From positions 744,001-808,000 of the forward strand of contig NZ_CP096032.1 of the NCBI RefSeq assembly GCF_023115425.1: 64,000 bases of DNA, given 5' to 3'. Below the pieces are notes generated by a model that was given only the letters and a program-made list of their open reading frames with translations, did not search any database and was not told the DNA's origin. A program made the position numbers and the translations under genes. The DNA is from Synechococcus sp. A10-1-5-1. GTDB lineage: Bacteria > Cyanobacteriota > Cyanobacteriia > PCC-6307 > Cyanobiaceae. Positions 26,772 through 42,833 of this stretch are shown piece by piece (within the stretch, counting starts at the first letter, position 1; each line of letters opens with the position of its first letter).

Positions 26772-26918
26772 TAGGTATTCGCTCTCAGGTGAACCCTGAG
26801 AACTGCATAGGTTACGAGTCTGCCCTTGGCTTGCTTTCGCAGGCTTCCGGCAGTCGCTCTGGAAGTCAAAGCTCTCCACAGTGACCTGACGGACACTGTG
26901 TTTTGAGAGATGAGATTT
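26772..26918. other. 23S-5S spacer with a hairpin
   Basis: A 147-base spacer. It contains a CACAGTG...CACTGTG hairpin at about 26878-26901, probably an RNA-processing structure next to the 23S 3' end. Confidence 0.6.
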
Positions 26919-29792
<2,874 letters not shown>

Positions 29793-30213
29793 AATTTATC
29801 CTCCTAACGCTTCAGGCTGTTGAGGCCCATTCTCTCGACTTTCTCTTAATCAATCAACAGATTGCTCTGCTCACTCATCAGTTAGAAAGAAGGATCAAAC
29901 TCCCCGCTCCTCGGCGGATTGGGAAGAACGCTAGAAGGTCTCGGCTCTCAAAAAATAGAATCACTAGCTCTTTCGAACTAGCCTCTATGAGATGCTTTGT
30001 CTTTCCAGACTCACCTATGCAGTTGTCAAGGTTCTGCTAAATCCCCTCCCTTTCAGGAGTGAACTCAGCATCAGCTCAACCAAATCAACACAACCGTGTC
30101 AATCGAATGAGCTGAGGCTGAATACGACTGGCTATCCAGTGGAATCATTCAGCGAACAACGTCTAGTCACCAACCAAGAAGCTCTTCCTGGCTTTGGAGT
30201 TCAGATATGTTAG
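29793..30213 (-). other. tRNA-Ala to 23S part of the internal transcribed spacer
   Basis: 421 bases of spacer transcribed as part of the rRNA precursor. It has no gene. It contains the antitermination box listed separately and AT-rich stretches with possible hairpins (for example around 29940-29990). Confidence 0.75.
30014..30034 (-). promoter_or_regulatory. ITS antitermination boxA
   Basis: The minus strand reads GAACCTTGACAACTGCATAG plus one base. Cyanobacterial rRNA spacers carry a conserved GAACCTTGAAAACTGCATA-type element at this place, between tRNA-Ala and 23S. One base differs here (GACAA for GAAAA). Confidence 0.75.
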
Positions 30214-30286
30214 TGGAGGTTAGCGGACTCGAACCGCTGACATCCTGCTTGCAAAGCAGGCGCTCTACCAACTGAGCTAAACCCCC
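30214..30286 (-). tRNA. tRNA-Ala (anticodon TGC)
   Basis: A 73-base cloverleaf on the minus strand: acceptor GGGGGTT, D-arm TAGCTCAGTTGGTAGAG, anticodon loop CTTTGCAAG with TGC, T-loop GGTTCGAGTCC. No CCA is encoded. This is the standard position in the rRNA spacer. Confidence 0.97.
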
Positions 30287-30311
30287 AAAGGATCCAAAAT
30301 GGAGTTTGGAA

Positions 30312-30385
<74 letters not shown>

Positions 30386-30409
30386 AGGAAGTGAACCCTC
30401 TATGGGGTG

Positions 30410-30431
30410 ACCTAGACAACGTTTAGGAACT
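30410..30431. repeat. 3' arm of the putative pre-16S processing stem
   Basis: ACCTAGACAACGTTTAGGAA plus two bases. It is the inverted counterpart of 32389-32415, the two arms flanking 16S. The arms match except for one G/A change and a 5-base bulge. Confidence 0.75.
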
Positions 30432-30560
30432 AAAAATCAATCGTTGTGCAGTCTTGCGACTCACAGGATTGAAGTTGAGGTACCGATCGACCTAAGGTGA
30501 CAGGATTTCGGCCTAAGAATAAAAGTACTCAGGCATCAAAATCGTTGTTTGTCTCCCTGT

Positions 30561-32042
<1,482 letters not shown>

Positions 32043-32148
32043 GTAGATCAAATCCTATTGACTGCTTTCACAGTCTCAATTTGATTTGCTTCACCCACAG
32101 TCAGCACTGGCGCACTGCTGCAGTTGATGCCACTTCCTCTGACAGAAG

Positions 32149-32163
32149 CGTTCAAAGAGTGCA
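32149..32163 (-). promoter_or_regulatory. Candidate leader boxA
   Basis: The minus strand reads TGCACTCTTTGAACG, close to bacterial rRNA leader boxA elements (TGCTCTTTAACA or TGTTCTTTGAAAA). It lies about 110 bases before the 16S 5' end. Confidence 0.5.
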
Positions 32164-32388
32164 AAACAAAATCTCTTTCGTTCAGACTTTCCAGGATCTC
32201 AGATCCGGTCGTTGCTCCACTCACTGCACACCGACACAACCGTCAACCGTGAGAGTCGACAATCATGCAAGCAGCAAGCTTCCACAACTAAATAATTTTT
32301 GACGGGACCTCACACCCTCACTGCATCTTCGTTAACCACTCACTTCAGCCTCTCAGCCTCAGCTCGCGACTAACGCAGTGAAAGCGTC

Positions 32389-32415
32389 AGTTCCTAAACG
32401 TTCAGTTGTCCAGGT
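32389..32415. repeat. 5' arm of the putative pre-16S processing stem
   Basis: Begins AGTTCCTAAACGTT on the plus strand and ends TTGTCCAGGT. It is complementary to 30410-30431 with a short bulge. Confidence 0.75.
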
Positions 32416-32611
32416 GCTCCAACAACCACACGCTTCTCAGCTCGACCCTCTCAGGTCTCTCGGGTTATCGGTCCGCGGCCTCTCGACCGCTTGTTGAACT
32501 TACATCACCGGGTAAACCCAGTTTTCAGTTCGCCGCCCGTGATCTCGCGATCGCTGAGCGGCCCACAACCATACCAGAGCCGCTGTCGCCTCCGCTACTG
32601 ATCCGCGCTGT

Positions 32612-32920
32612 TTAGGTGTCCTCGTCTGACTCCGGATCACTCAGGAAGGTCTCCAAGGTCGTCAGCAGTAGGGCCAACGCCGAATGACGGGCCAAGTCAG
32701 AGCTACTGACGTGGTCCAGCCACTGCCCTGACAACTGCTCAATCTGGGAGAACAGGGCCTGTCCCTCCCGCAGGCGTTCCATCACCCGATCGACATTGGC
32801 CTCGTCGGTTTCCGGAAGGGGTCCCACCACATAACGACGACCGTCATCGCCCACATAGGTGAGGTTGCCGTCGGAATCAAAGATCGGAACCGCATGGGGT
32901 GTGATCGGCCTGTCGTCCAC
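32612..32920 (-). CDS. Hypothetical protein, about 102 residues
   Basis: No family recognised. The frame opens further (to 33085), but beyond 32992 it is only the complement of the divergent permease gene. A GTG at 32920 (VDDRPITPHAVPIFDSDG) or an ATG at 32968 are the plausible starts. The first half has a short beta-type stretch (PIFDSDGNLTYVGDDGRRYV), the second is helical and acidic at the end (SDPESDEDT). It lies immediately upstream of the rRNA leader on the same strand. The function is unknown. Confidence 0.6.
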   Translation of the reverse strand: MDDRPITPHAVPIFDSDGNLTYVGDDGRRYVVGPLPETDEANVDRVMERLREGQALFSQIEQLSGQWLDHVSSSDLARHSALALLLTTLETFLSDPESDEDT

Positions 32921-32991
32921 AGCTCCCCCTCCGGCGCTTACCCCCTGGTTAGCTCTGCCCAAGCCCATCGGCAAGCTGCCAGGCTGCGGCC

Positions 32992-35503
<2,512 letters not shown>

Positions 35504-35633
35504 TCCCCTCCAGTTCGACCTTCCTCCAATCTGATGGTGCAGGCCTGAAATGGGTAGCGGAAAACCGAATGCCCATCACGACAGAGCAGCGGCAACCGCA
35601 CCACTTTTAAAGTGATGCCCTGGAATCAAGGCC

Positions 35634-36746
35634 ATGGCCGAATCCGCCGTTCAGCAACACGCCATTGCGCCGGCCTGCGTACTCCGCGGCGAGAGAGCCT
35701 GGGCTGAAGCCTTGCCGCTCATCGCTGGATTAACCCGGGCGCCGCTGCTGCTGGGCCGCTCTGCCGCCACCCGGGAGCTGCGCCGCGGGCTGGAAGCCGA
35801 TCTCCGCCAGCAAGGTCTGCAGGTTCTGGGCGCTGAACTGGAGTTCGACTGCTGCGAAGAGGATCTCCGCCGCTTGGCGCAGCTGAGCCATAGCCAAGGC
35901 TGTGATGGAGTCCTGGCCTGCGGCGGCGGCAAGGTGCTCGATGCCGGCAAATTGCTGGCCCATCGCCTCGGGCTCCCCTGCATCACCGTTCCCACCAGCG
36001 CGGCCACCTGCGCGGGCTGGACAGCCCTGGCCAATCTCTATAGCCCCCAGGGAGCTTTCGAGGGGGATGAGGCCCTCGATCACTGCCCCGAGCTGCTGGT
36101 GTTTGACCACGCCCTGGTGGCCTCAGCCCCCAACCGCACCCTCGCCAGCGGCATCGCCGATGCGATGGCCAAGTGGTACGAGGCCTCGGTTAGCAGCGGC
36201 ACCAGCCGCGATGGCCTGGTGCAACAGGCCGTGCAGCAGGCCCGCGTCCTGCGGGACCAACTCCTTCTGGAAGCCGAGCAGGCCCTCAGCGAGGTCGGCG
36301 GTGAAGCCTGGGTCCGCGTCGCGGAAGCCAGCGGCCTAACAGCCGGACTGATTGGCGGCATTGGCGGCGCCCGCTGCCGCACCGTCGCCGCCCATGCGGT
36401 CCATAACGGCCTAACCCAACTGGAGGCCAGCCATGGACAACTCCATGGGGAGAAGGTGGGCTTCGGAATCCTGGTGCAACTGCGCCTCGAGGAAAGCGTC
36501 GGCGGCAGCCAACTGGCGGCCCAGGCCAGGCGCCAACTGCTGCCCTTCTTCCAGCGCCTGAACCTGCCGGTCAGCCTGGAGGACCTGGGGCTCGTCCAGG
36601 CCAGCCTCGCGGAGCTGCAGCAGGTGGCGGACTTTGCCTGCCGCCCCGGATCCGACCTGCATCACCTGCCCTTCAGCGTCGGCCCGGCCGATGTCCTAGC
36701 GGCCCTGGTCAGCACCACCGCCGCCTTGAGCACCGTTGATGCCTGA
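35634..36746 (+). CDS. Iron/zinc-containing alcohol dehydrogenase, glycerol dehydrogenase-like
   Basis: 370 residues. An NAD-binding first domain (GCDGVLACGGGKVLDAGKLL) leads to a metal-binding helical domain with candidate ligands in ASGIADAMAKWYEA (Asp), HAVHNGLT (His) and LHGEKVGFG (His). The layout matches GldA-type dehydrogenases. The natural substrate in this group is not known. The downstream hydrolase starts inside its last codons, so the genes form an operon. Confidence 0.88.
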   Translation: MAESAVQQHAIAPACVLRGERAWAEALPLIAGLTRAPLLLGRSAATRELRRGLEADLRQQGLQVLGAELEFDCCEEDLRRLAQLSHSQGCDGVLACGGGKVLDAGKLLAHRLGLPCITVPTSAATCAGWTALANLYSPQGAFEGDEALDHCPELLVFDHALVASAPNRTLASGIADAMAKWYEASVSSGTSRDGLVQQAVQQARVLRDQLLLEAEQALSEVGGEAWVRVAEASGLTAGLIGGIGGARCRTVAAHAVHNGLTQLEASHGQLHGEKVGFGILVQLRLEESVGGSQLAAQARRQLLPFFQRLNLPVSLEDLGLVQASLAELQQVADFACRPGSDLHHLPFSVGPADVLAALVSTTAALSTVDA

Positions 36747-37623
36747 GCACCTGGATCAGCGGCAGCTGCTGGAGCGCGCCGCCAAAACCCTGCTGGATCC
36801 CAAAGGACAAGTCATCTCCCAGGCGGTGCAGTGGTGGGACCTCCCCAACGCCTGCAGCCAGACCAGCGAGCCCTGGCCTGTCGCCGTCTTGGGGTCCGGC
36901 CCGCCGCTGCTGCTGCTGCATGGCTTTGACAGCTCCCATCTGGAGTTCCGGCGCCTGAGCCCCCTGCTTGCGGCCCACGCCCAGTTGTTCATCCCCGATC
37001 TCTACGGCTTTGGCTTCTGCCCCAGGCCCCAGGGCGGCGACTACAGCCCCGCCGGCGTGCTGCGCCACCTCGAAGCCGTGCTGGATGCGGTGCTCGAGCG
37101 CAGTGGAGCCCAAAAGGTCGGCCTGATTGGCGCCTCCATGGGGGGATCGGTTGCCGTGGAATTGGCACGCCGTCGCCCAGATCAGATCGAGCGCCTGCTG
37201 CTGCTTGCCCCAGCTGGTCTGACGGGCAAACCGATGCCGGTCCCACCACTGCTCAATCAGCTGGGCGCGCGCTTTTTAGCCCTGCCGGCGATTCGGCGCG
37301 GGCTCTGCCGTAGTGCCTTTGCCCAACCCGACCGTGATGTCGGGCCCGCCGAACTGGAGATCGCCTCAATCCATCTGCGCTGCCCCAACTGGGCACCAGC
37401 CCTGGCGGCCTTCGCCGGCAGTGGTGGCTTCGGGGGCTGCGGGCTGCCGCTGCCGAGCCAACCGCTCGAAGTGCTCTGGGGGGCCAATGACCGAATCCTT
37501 CAAGGCAAACCCAAAGCCGACGCGGCCGTTCTGCTTGGAGAGCGGATCACTGAGCTCAGCGATTGCGGGCACCTGCCCCACATCGATCAGCCCGGCACCG
37601 TGGTGCGCACCTGGCATGGCTGA
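36739..37623 (+). CDS. Alpha/beta hydrolase
   Basis: 294 residues from ATG 36739, overlapping the previous stop by 8 bases. Oxyanion region PPLLLLHGFDSS, nucleophile elbow GASMGGS (Ser), a late Asp in EVLWGANDRIL and His in CGHLPHID complete a catalytic triad. The substrate is unknown. The next gene starts within its stop region. Confidence 0.88.
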   Translation: MPEHLDQRQLLERAAKTLLDPKGQVISQAVQWWDLPNACSQTSEPWPVAVLGSGPPLLLLHGFDSSHLEFRRLSPLLAAHAQLFIPDLYGFGFCPRPQGGDYSPAGVLRHLEAVLDAVLERSGAQKVGLIGASMGGSVAVELARRRPDQIERLLLLAPAGLTGKPMPVPPLLNQLGARFLALPAIRRGLCRSAFAQPDRDVGPAELEIASIHLRCPNWAPALAAFAGSGGFGGCGLPLPSQPLEVLWGANDRILQGKPKADAAVLLGERITELSDCGHLPHIDQPGTVVRTWHG

Positions 37624-38215
37624 TCCCGTTCTGCAACTGCTGGCCAGTGGACTGCAGTTCTGGATTCGCCAGCAATGTGAATCCGTTGAGCACCTGGAGC
37701 TGCAGCTGCACGGATCCACCCTGGCGCTCTTGCGGGGCCGCCTCGAGGGGGTAAGCCTGGTGGCCCGCAAGGCGGTCTTCAGCGCCCTGGAGATTGAACG
37801 GGTGGAGCTGCGCAGCGGCGCCATCAATGTTCAGATCGGCAAGCTGATGAAAGGCCAGTCCCTGCAGCTGGAGCAGCCCTTTGCGGTGCAGGGGAGCGCT
37901 GAATTCAGTGGCGCGGGCCTGAGCCGATCCTTCAGTGGCGCCCACTGGCGCGGCCTGGGGGATCAAATCAGCGAGGCGCTGCTGGGACTGACGCCGCTGC
38001 AGGAATTAACGATCGAGAACGAGCAGCTGCTGGTGCGCGCCCAGGGCCGGGAGATGGCCACCCAACCGCTTGCCGAAGACGGCTGTGTGGTGCTGCAGCA
38101 GAACAATGGCCCCCAGCGCTACGCCCTGCCCGGGGACCCCAACATCACCATCGAGCAGGCCGAACTGCAGTCCGGGCGGCTGCTGGTGAGCGGCACGGCA
38201 ATGGTGCAGCCCTAG
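37616..38215 (+). CDS. DUF2993 family protein
   Basis: 199 residues from ATG 37616, which overlaps the hydrolase stop by 8 bases. It is beta-rich with alternating hydrophobic residues, containing LRGRLEGVSLVARKAVFSAL and RVELRSGAINVQI, typical of cyanobacterial DUF2993 (LmeA-like, possibly membrane-associated). It is the last gene of the GldA-like/hydrolase/DUF2993 operon. It shares a CTAG stop with convergent cdsA. Confidence 0.82.
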   Translation: MADPVLQLLASGLQFWIRQQCESVEHLELQLHGSTLALLRGRLEGVSLVARKAVFSALEIERVELRSGAINVQIGKLMKGQSLQLEQPFAVQGSAEFSGAGLSRSFSGAHWRGLGDQISEALLGLTPLQELTIENEQLLVRAQGREMATQPLAEDGCVVLQQNNGPQRYALPGDPNITIEQAELQSGRLLVSGTAMVQP

Positions 38216-39099
38216 GCCAGGAACGTCACCACGGTGAAAAACACCGCCGGGATAAACAGATAGCTGTCGATGCGATCGAGGATGCCGCCATGGCCGGGCA
38301 GGAAATCGCCCGAATCCTTCACCCCGGCGTCGCGCTTCATCATCGATTCAGTCAGGTCCCCCACCAGGGCAAAGACCGTGACCATCACACCGAGCAGGGC
38401 GCCAATGGCCCAGCCCCAGCTCCAGCCCAGGAGCACCCCAAAGAGGGCGCCGAGCAGCATTGAGCAGACCAGCCCGCCCAGAGCTCCCTCGACGGTTTTC
38501 CCCGGTGAAGTGGGGGAAAGCGGCGTGCGGCCATAGCGGCGGCCAATCATGTAGCTGCCGATGTCCGTTGCCACGATCTGCAAGCAGGCCATCAGCATCA
38601 GCACCATCCCCGAGGTCAGCGGCCAAGGCCAGTGCTGCAGGCTCGGGGCCAAGAGCGGATCGGTCAGATCCCGCAGGCGAATCCAGTAGCTCGGCAGGTA
38701 GCCGAGATAAAAGAGGGCAAAGATCGATGAGGCGATATCCGCGATCGTCCCAGTCACGGGCTGCAGCAGCAGCCAGCCGCAGATGACCGCCCCGGCCACC
38801 GGCAGGACCGCCGCCGAAAGCTCCGCGGCAAAGCCGACGCCCGCCACATCACCGCCGTGGGCCCACTGGGTGGTGATCAGCAGCAGCTGCACCAGCACCA
38901 AGGTGGTCTTGCTGGCCGGGCGGATGCCCTTGGCACGGGCGAGATCGAAGTACTCCAGCAGCCCCAGGTGGACCATCACCCCCAAGGCGATGGTGAACCA
39001 CCAGCCCCCCAGGCCCACCACCAGCAGGCCAAAGGCACCGGCGGCGTAGCCGCTCAGCAGGCGCTGGGGGGAGGTTCGGGTGCGCGGGGGAGGAATCAA
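38212..39099 (-). CDS. cdsA: Phosphatidate cytidylyltransferase
   Basis: About 295 residues. Multiple hydrophobic helices and the C-terminal CDP-alcohol signature region (SPTSPGKTVEGALGGLVCS, then GDLTESMMKRDAGVKDSGDF and LPGHGGILDRIDS). It makes CDP-diacylglycerol for phospholipid synthesis. The TTG at 39099 is chosen because it overlaps the cbiT stop as TTGA; the open frame continues upstream only as the shadow of cbiT. The start is uncertain. Confidence 0.92.
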   Translation of the reverse strand: MIPPPRTRTSPQRLLSGYAAGAFGLLVVGLGGWWFTIALGVMVHLGLLEYFDLARAKGIRPASKTTLVLVQLLLITTQWAHGGDVAGVGFAAELSAAVLPVAGAVICGWLLLQPVTGTIADIASSIFALFYLGYLPSYWIRLRDLTDPLLAPSLQHWPWPLTSGMVLMLMACLQIVATDIGSYMIGRRYGRTPLSPTSPGKTVEGALGGLVCSMLLGALFGVLLGWSWGWAIGALLGVMVTVFALVGDLTESMMKRDAGVKDSGDFLPGHGGILDRIDSYLFIPAVFFTVVTFLA

Positions 39100-39710
39100 G
39101 GGCGTTCCGCAGCGATCAAAAACAGAGGTTCTGCAGCCGCCAAGCGGGCCTGGCTGCCGCGGCGCTGCATCCGGTGGACCGTGGCTTGCACCACCTGCAG
39201 ATCGACGGCGGCCAGTTGCCCCAAGGTATCGGTGGCGTCCACCAACCCCTCCAGGCTGGCGGTGCTGATCACCAGGCGGCCCGCGGGGACCAGGGCCTCC
39301 CAAACCTGATGGAGCACATCCCGCAGGGGACGCCCCACCTCCAGCAGGACCCGATCGGGGCGCGGCGGCAACTGTGCCAATCCATCTGGGGCTTCACCTT
39401 GATGGATGTGGAGGTTCTCAATGCCAAAACGGCGGCGATTGCGCTCCAGCAGCTCGATGCCATCCGGGTCCCGCTCCAGCGTGTGCACCGCTCCGGCGGG
39501 CATCAAACGCGCGATCTCGAGGGCCAGGGCACCGGTGCCGCCGCCCACATCCCAGACCAGGGAATCGCTCTTGGGCCGCAGGTGCGAAAGCAGCATCACC
39601 CGCTGCTCCATCGGTGTGGGGCTGAACCCGGGGGCATCGGCGAAGGCCGCATCCGGCAGCCCAGGGGTGACGAAATCCCATTGGAAGGAGCCCTTCCCTG
39701 CCGCGGGCAT
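39096..39710 (-). CDS. cbiT: Precorrin-6B/cobalt-precorrin C15-methyltransferase (CbiT/CobL C-domain)
   Basis: 204 residues, SAM-dependent methyltransferase: GFSPTPMEQRVMLLSHL, motif I DVGGGTGALALEIARL, ERDPDGIELLERN. The phrase TPGLPDAAF is typical of CbiT N-termini. It acts in the cobalamin/pseudocobalamin ring pathway, as does cobB at the right edge. The ATG at 39710 has a GAGG about 6 bases upstream; a TTG at 39722 overlapping the upstream stop is an alternative. Confidence 0.88.
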   Translation of the reverse strand: MPAAGKGSFQWDFVTPGLPDAAFADAPGFSPTPMEQRVMLLSHLRPKSDSLVWDVGGGTGALALEIARLMPAGAVHTLERDPDGIELLERNRRRFGIENLHIHQGEAPDGLAQLPPRPDRVLLEVGRPLRDVLHQVWEALVPAGRLVISTASLEGLVDATDTLGQLAAVDLQVVQATVHRMQRRGSQARLAAAEPLFLIAAERP

Positions 39711-39718
39711 GCTCCGCC

Positions 39719-41116
39719 TCAAGCAATCACCACCTTCACCGTATCAGCGATCTGATCGGGCCAAAGCCGCCGCTGCTCCTGCAACCAGGCGGCCCTGGGG
39801 CCGTCGATGCGCTCACCGGGAATCAACAGCGGAATCCCAGGGGGATAGGGGCAGAGCGGTTCCGCCGACAGGTGCCCCGCGGCCTGCTCGAGGGGAATGG
39901 CTTCGCTCTGGGCCCGCCAGGCCTCGCCTAGGGCCAGCTCCGGGCTGGCCACCAGGGGCAACGGCGGCCGGCGGAAGGAGCGCGCGCCTGCACCACCCAG
40001 CTCCAGCCGCAGCGGCTCCAGCACCGCCGGCAACAGCCGAAGCAGCCGGCGCGGAGGTTCCAGGCCCAAACAAAAGGTCAGGCAGCCGGGCTCGGGAAGC
40101 TCAGCAATCACCCCCCGCTCCATCAACCAGTCATCAGCCTCCAGCCCATTGATGCCAGCGGCGCCGCAGATCCAGCTCAGGCGCAACGGATCCTGGGTCT
40201 CCAACAACTGAAAGCCGCGGTCCACCAGGCGCTGGCGCAACTGCTCGCCGCGGCTAATGGCCCGGGCCAACTGCCGCCGCCCCTTGGGGCTATGGAGATG
40301 CAGCAACGCCGCTTCTGCAGAAGCCAACAGCAGGGCACTGGGGCTGGAGGTCTGCAGCCAGAGGAGCGCCCGCTCGATCCGCGCCGGATCGACGCCACTG
40401 GTAATGCCTTGGAGCAAGACAGCGCTTTGGGCCAGGCCACCGGCGGCCTTCTGCAGGGACTGCACCACCAGATCGGCTCCGGCGCTCAGTCCCGAGGCAG
40501 GCAGGCGCGGATCCAAGCCCAGATGGGCGCCGTGGGCCTCATCGAGTAGCACCGGCAATCCCTGTCGCTGGGCCACCGCCACCAAACCCGCGAGATCTCC
40601 CACGCAGCCCTGGTAGCTCGGGGAGACGAGCACCACCGCCGCCAGGGGCCCTTGCGCCAGGGCCGCGCGAATCACTGCCGCCAGGTGCTCCGGACTTGGC
40701 GGCAACCAGAGACCCGAGGCTGGATCAAAGGGCAAATCAAAGAGGACGGGCTCCAGCTGCCCCAGCAGACAGCCATGCAGCAAGGAGCGGTGCAGGTTGC
40801 GCGGCAGCAAGACCCGCTCACCCGGGCTTGCCAAAGCCAGTAGGGCGGCTTGAAGCAGGCCGCTGGCGCCATTAACACCAAACCAGCAGCGCTGGGCAGC
40901 GAGCAGCTGCGCGATCGCCGCTTGGCTTTCAGCCACGGCCCCGCCTGACTCCAAGGGACCACCGATCTCGGGAAGCTCCGGCAGATCCCAGCTCCCCGGT
41001 GGTTGCCGCAGCAATTGCGCCAATGCCGGAGCCAGGCCGCGCCCGCGGCCGTGGGCGGGGAGATGCAGCGGCAGGCGAGCCCGGCGGGCCTGAAACAGCT
41101 GCTTGAGCAACACCAT
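39719..41116 (-). CDS. Orn/Lys/Arg decarboxylase-family PLP enzyme
   Basis: 465 residues. The fold I PLP domain has LDEAHGAHLGLDPRLPASG and the Schiff-base lysine in VQSLQKAAGGLAQSA (near residue 222), with the family start LPLHLPAHGRGRGL. The C-terminal part contains LCPYPPGIPLLIPGE. At about 465 residues it is the short form without an N-terminal wing domain, as in Gram-positive and cyanobacterial lysine/arginine decarboxylases. The ATG at 41116 is chosen; upstream the frame is the complement of the divergent UbiB gene. It is coupled to cbiT. Confidence 0.88.
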   Translation of the reverse strand: MVLLKQLFQARRARLPLHLPAHGRGRGLAPALAQLLRQPPGSWDLPELPEIGGPLESGGAVAESQAAIAQLLAAQRCWFGVNGASGLLQAALLALASPGERVLLPRNLHRSLLHGCLLGQLEPVLFDLPFDPASGLWLPPSPEHLAAVIRAALAQGPLAAVVLVSPSYQGCVGDLAGLVAVAQRQGLPVLLDEAHGAHLGLDPRLPASGLSAGADLVVQSLQKAAGGLAQSAVLLQGITSGVDPARIERALLWLQTSSPSALLLASAEAALLHLHSPKGRRQLARAISRGEQLRQRLVDRGFQLLETQDPLRLSWICGAAGINGLEADDWLMERGVIAELPEPGCLTFCLGLEPPRRLLRLLPAVLEPLRLELGGAGARSFRRPPLPLVASPELALGEAWRAQSEAIPLEQAAGHLSAEPLCPYPPGIPLLIPGERIDGPRAAWLQEQRRLWPDQIADTVKVVIA

Positions 41117-41155
41117 TCCTAGAGTTTGCAACCAGCAGCCCCTTCCCCCGGTTCC

Positions 41156-42808
41156 ATGGCCACCTACAACCCGGGGCGAGATCTGCGTTGGCTGCTGCTG
41201 CGGCCCTGGGTTTTGATCGGCCGGCTGGTGGTGGTGCTCAGCAGCCTGCTGAGCCTGGCGCTGGTGCTGGTCTTGCAGGCCAACAACCCCGATCCCAAGG
41301 TGCAGCAGCGCCTTGGGCAAAAGATCTTCACCACCCTGACGGGCCTAGGGCCCTGTTTCATCAAGGTGGGCCAGGCCCTCTCCACAAGGCCGGATTTGGT
41401 GCGGCGGGACTGGCTGGATCAGCTGACCCAACTGCAGGACAACCTGCCGGCCTTCCCCCACGCCATCGCCCTGAAGACGATCGAGGCCGACCTGGGAGCA
41501 CCGGTCAACCAACTCTTTGAAGACTTCCCGGACTACCCGGTGGCGGCGGCCAGCCTCGGCCAGGTCTACCGGGCCAAGCCCGTCGGCGGCCACTGGGTGG
41601 CGGTCAAGGTGCAACGCCCCCAACTGGAGCAACAGCTGCGCCGCGATCTGGTGCTGATCCGTCTGCTGGGGGTGATGGCCGCTCCCCTGCTGCCGTTGAA
41701 CCTGGGCTTTGGCCTGGGGGAAATCATTGATGAGTTCGGTCGCTCCCTGTTCGAAGAGATCGACTACCGCAAGGAGGCCGACAACGCCGAGCGCTTCGCT
41801 CGGATGTTTGAGAAGAACGCCGCGGTGGTCGTGCCGCGGGTGGACCGCAGCCTCTCGGGAGAGCGGGTGCTGACCACGACCTGGATCAACGGCACGAAAT
41901 TGCAGCAGCGCCAAGAGCTGGAAGCCCAACACCTCGATCCGGCGGCCCTGATCCGCACGGGCGTGATCTCCGGACTGCAGCAGCTGCTGGAGTTCGGCTA
42001 CTTCCACGCCGACCCCCACCCCGGCAACCTCTTTGCCCTGCCGGGCAAGACCGGAGCCATGGGCCATGTGGCCTACGTGGACTTCGGAATGATGGATTCG
42101 ATCAGCAACAGCGATCGCCTGACGCTGACCGGGGCGGTGGTGCACCTGATCAACCGCGACTTCGAAGGCTTAGCGCAAGATTTCGTCGAGTTGGGCTTCC
42201 TGAACGCCAAAACGGACCTGGCACCGATTGTGCCCGCCCTCGAGGAAGTGCTGGGCGGCGCCCTGGGGGAGAACGTGGGCTCGTTCAACTTCAAGGCGAT
42301 CACCGATCGCTTCTCGGAACTGATGTACGCCTACCCCTTCCGGGTGCCGGCGCGCTTCGCCTTGATCATTCGGGCGGTGGTCAGCCAGGAGGGGCTGGCG
42401 ATGCGTCTGGATCCCAGCTTCCGGATCATCAACGTGGCCTACCCCTACGTGGCCCGGCGCCTGCTGGCGGGGGATACGGCGGAGATGCGCGAGAAGTTGC
42501 TGGAGGTGCTCTTCGACCAGGAGGGCCGGCTGCAGCTGGAGCGGCTGGAGAACCTGCTTCAGGTGGTTGAGAACGACGACGGCGGTGGCGGCGCGACGGA
42601 CCTGCTGCCCGTGGCCGGCGCTGGCCTGAAACTGCTGGTGGGGGAAGGGGGCAAAAGCCTGCGGCAGCGGCTGCTGCTGACCCTGGTGCGGGACAACCGC
42701 CTGAACACCGATGACCTGCGGGGGCTGATGGAGCTGCTGGGCCGCACCTTCTCCCCGCGCCGCGTGGCGGGCCGACTGCTCACCCGGCTGAACCCGCTGG
42801 CCGCTTAG
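41156..42808 (+). CDS. ABC1/UbiB-family atypical kinase
   Basis: 550 residues from ATG 41156. It has the KxGQ motif (FIKVGQALSTRPDLV), the Ala-rich nucleotide loop (AAASLGQVYRAK), VAVKVQRP with the lysine, HADPHPGNLF and VDFGMMDSIS. One hydrophobic segment lies near the N-terminus (LVVVLSSLLSLALVLVL). UbiB/ABC1K proteins support quinone and prenyl-lipid metabolism at membranes. Cyanobacteria have several; which one this is cannot be settled here. Confidence 0.92.
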   Translation: MATYNPGRDLRWLLLRPWVLIGRLVVVLSSLLSLALVLVLQANNPDPKVQQRLGQKIFTTLTGLGPCFIKVGQALSTRPDLVRRDWLDQLTQLQDNLPAFPHAIALKTIEADLGAPVNQLFEDFPDYPVAAASLGQVYRAKPVGGHWVAVKVQRPQLEQQLRRDLVLIRLLGVMAAPLLPLNLGFGLGEIIDEFGRSLFEEIDYRKEADNAERFARMFEKNAAVVVPRVDRSLSGERVLTTTWINGTKLQQRQELEAQHLDPAALIRTGVISGLQQLLEFGYFHADPHPGNLFALPGKTGAMGHVAYVDFGMMDSISNSDRLTLTGAVVHLINRDFEGLAQDFVELGFLNAKTDLAPIVPALEEVLGGALGENVGSFNFKAITDRFSELMYAYPFRVPARFALIIRAVVSQEGLAMRLDPSFRIINVAYPYVARRLLAGDTAEMREKLLEVLFDQEGRLQLERLENLLQVVENDDGGGGATDLLPVAGAGLKLLVGEGGKSLRQRLLLTLVRDNRLNTDDLRGLMELLGRTFSPRRVAGRLLTRLNPLAA

Positions 42809-42833
42809 GGTCAGCGCGATTTGCAGACCACCA

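Larger units (their letters stand above)
32043..32611 (-). other. rRNA leader and promoter region
   Basis: About 570 bases between the upstream minus-strand gene and 16S, without a supported ORF. It must hold the rRNA promoter, but I could not assign -35/-10 boxes confidently. It contains the 5' processing arm (32389-32415) and a boxA-like element (32149-32163). Confidence 0.7.
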
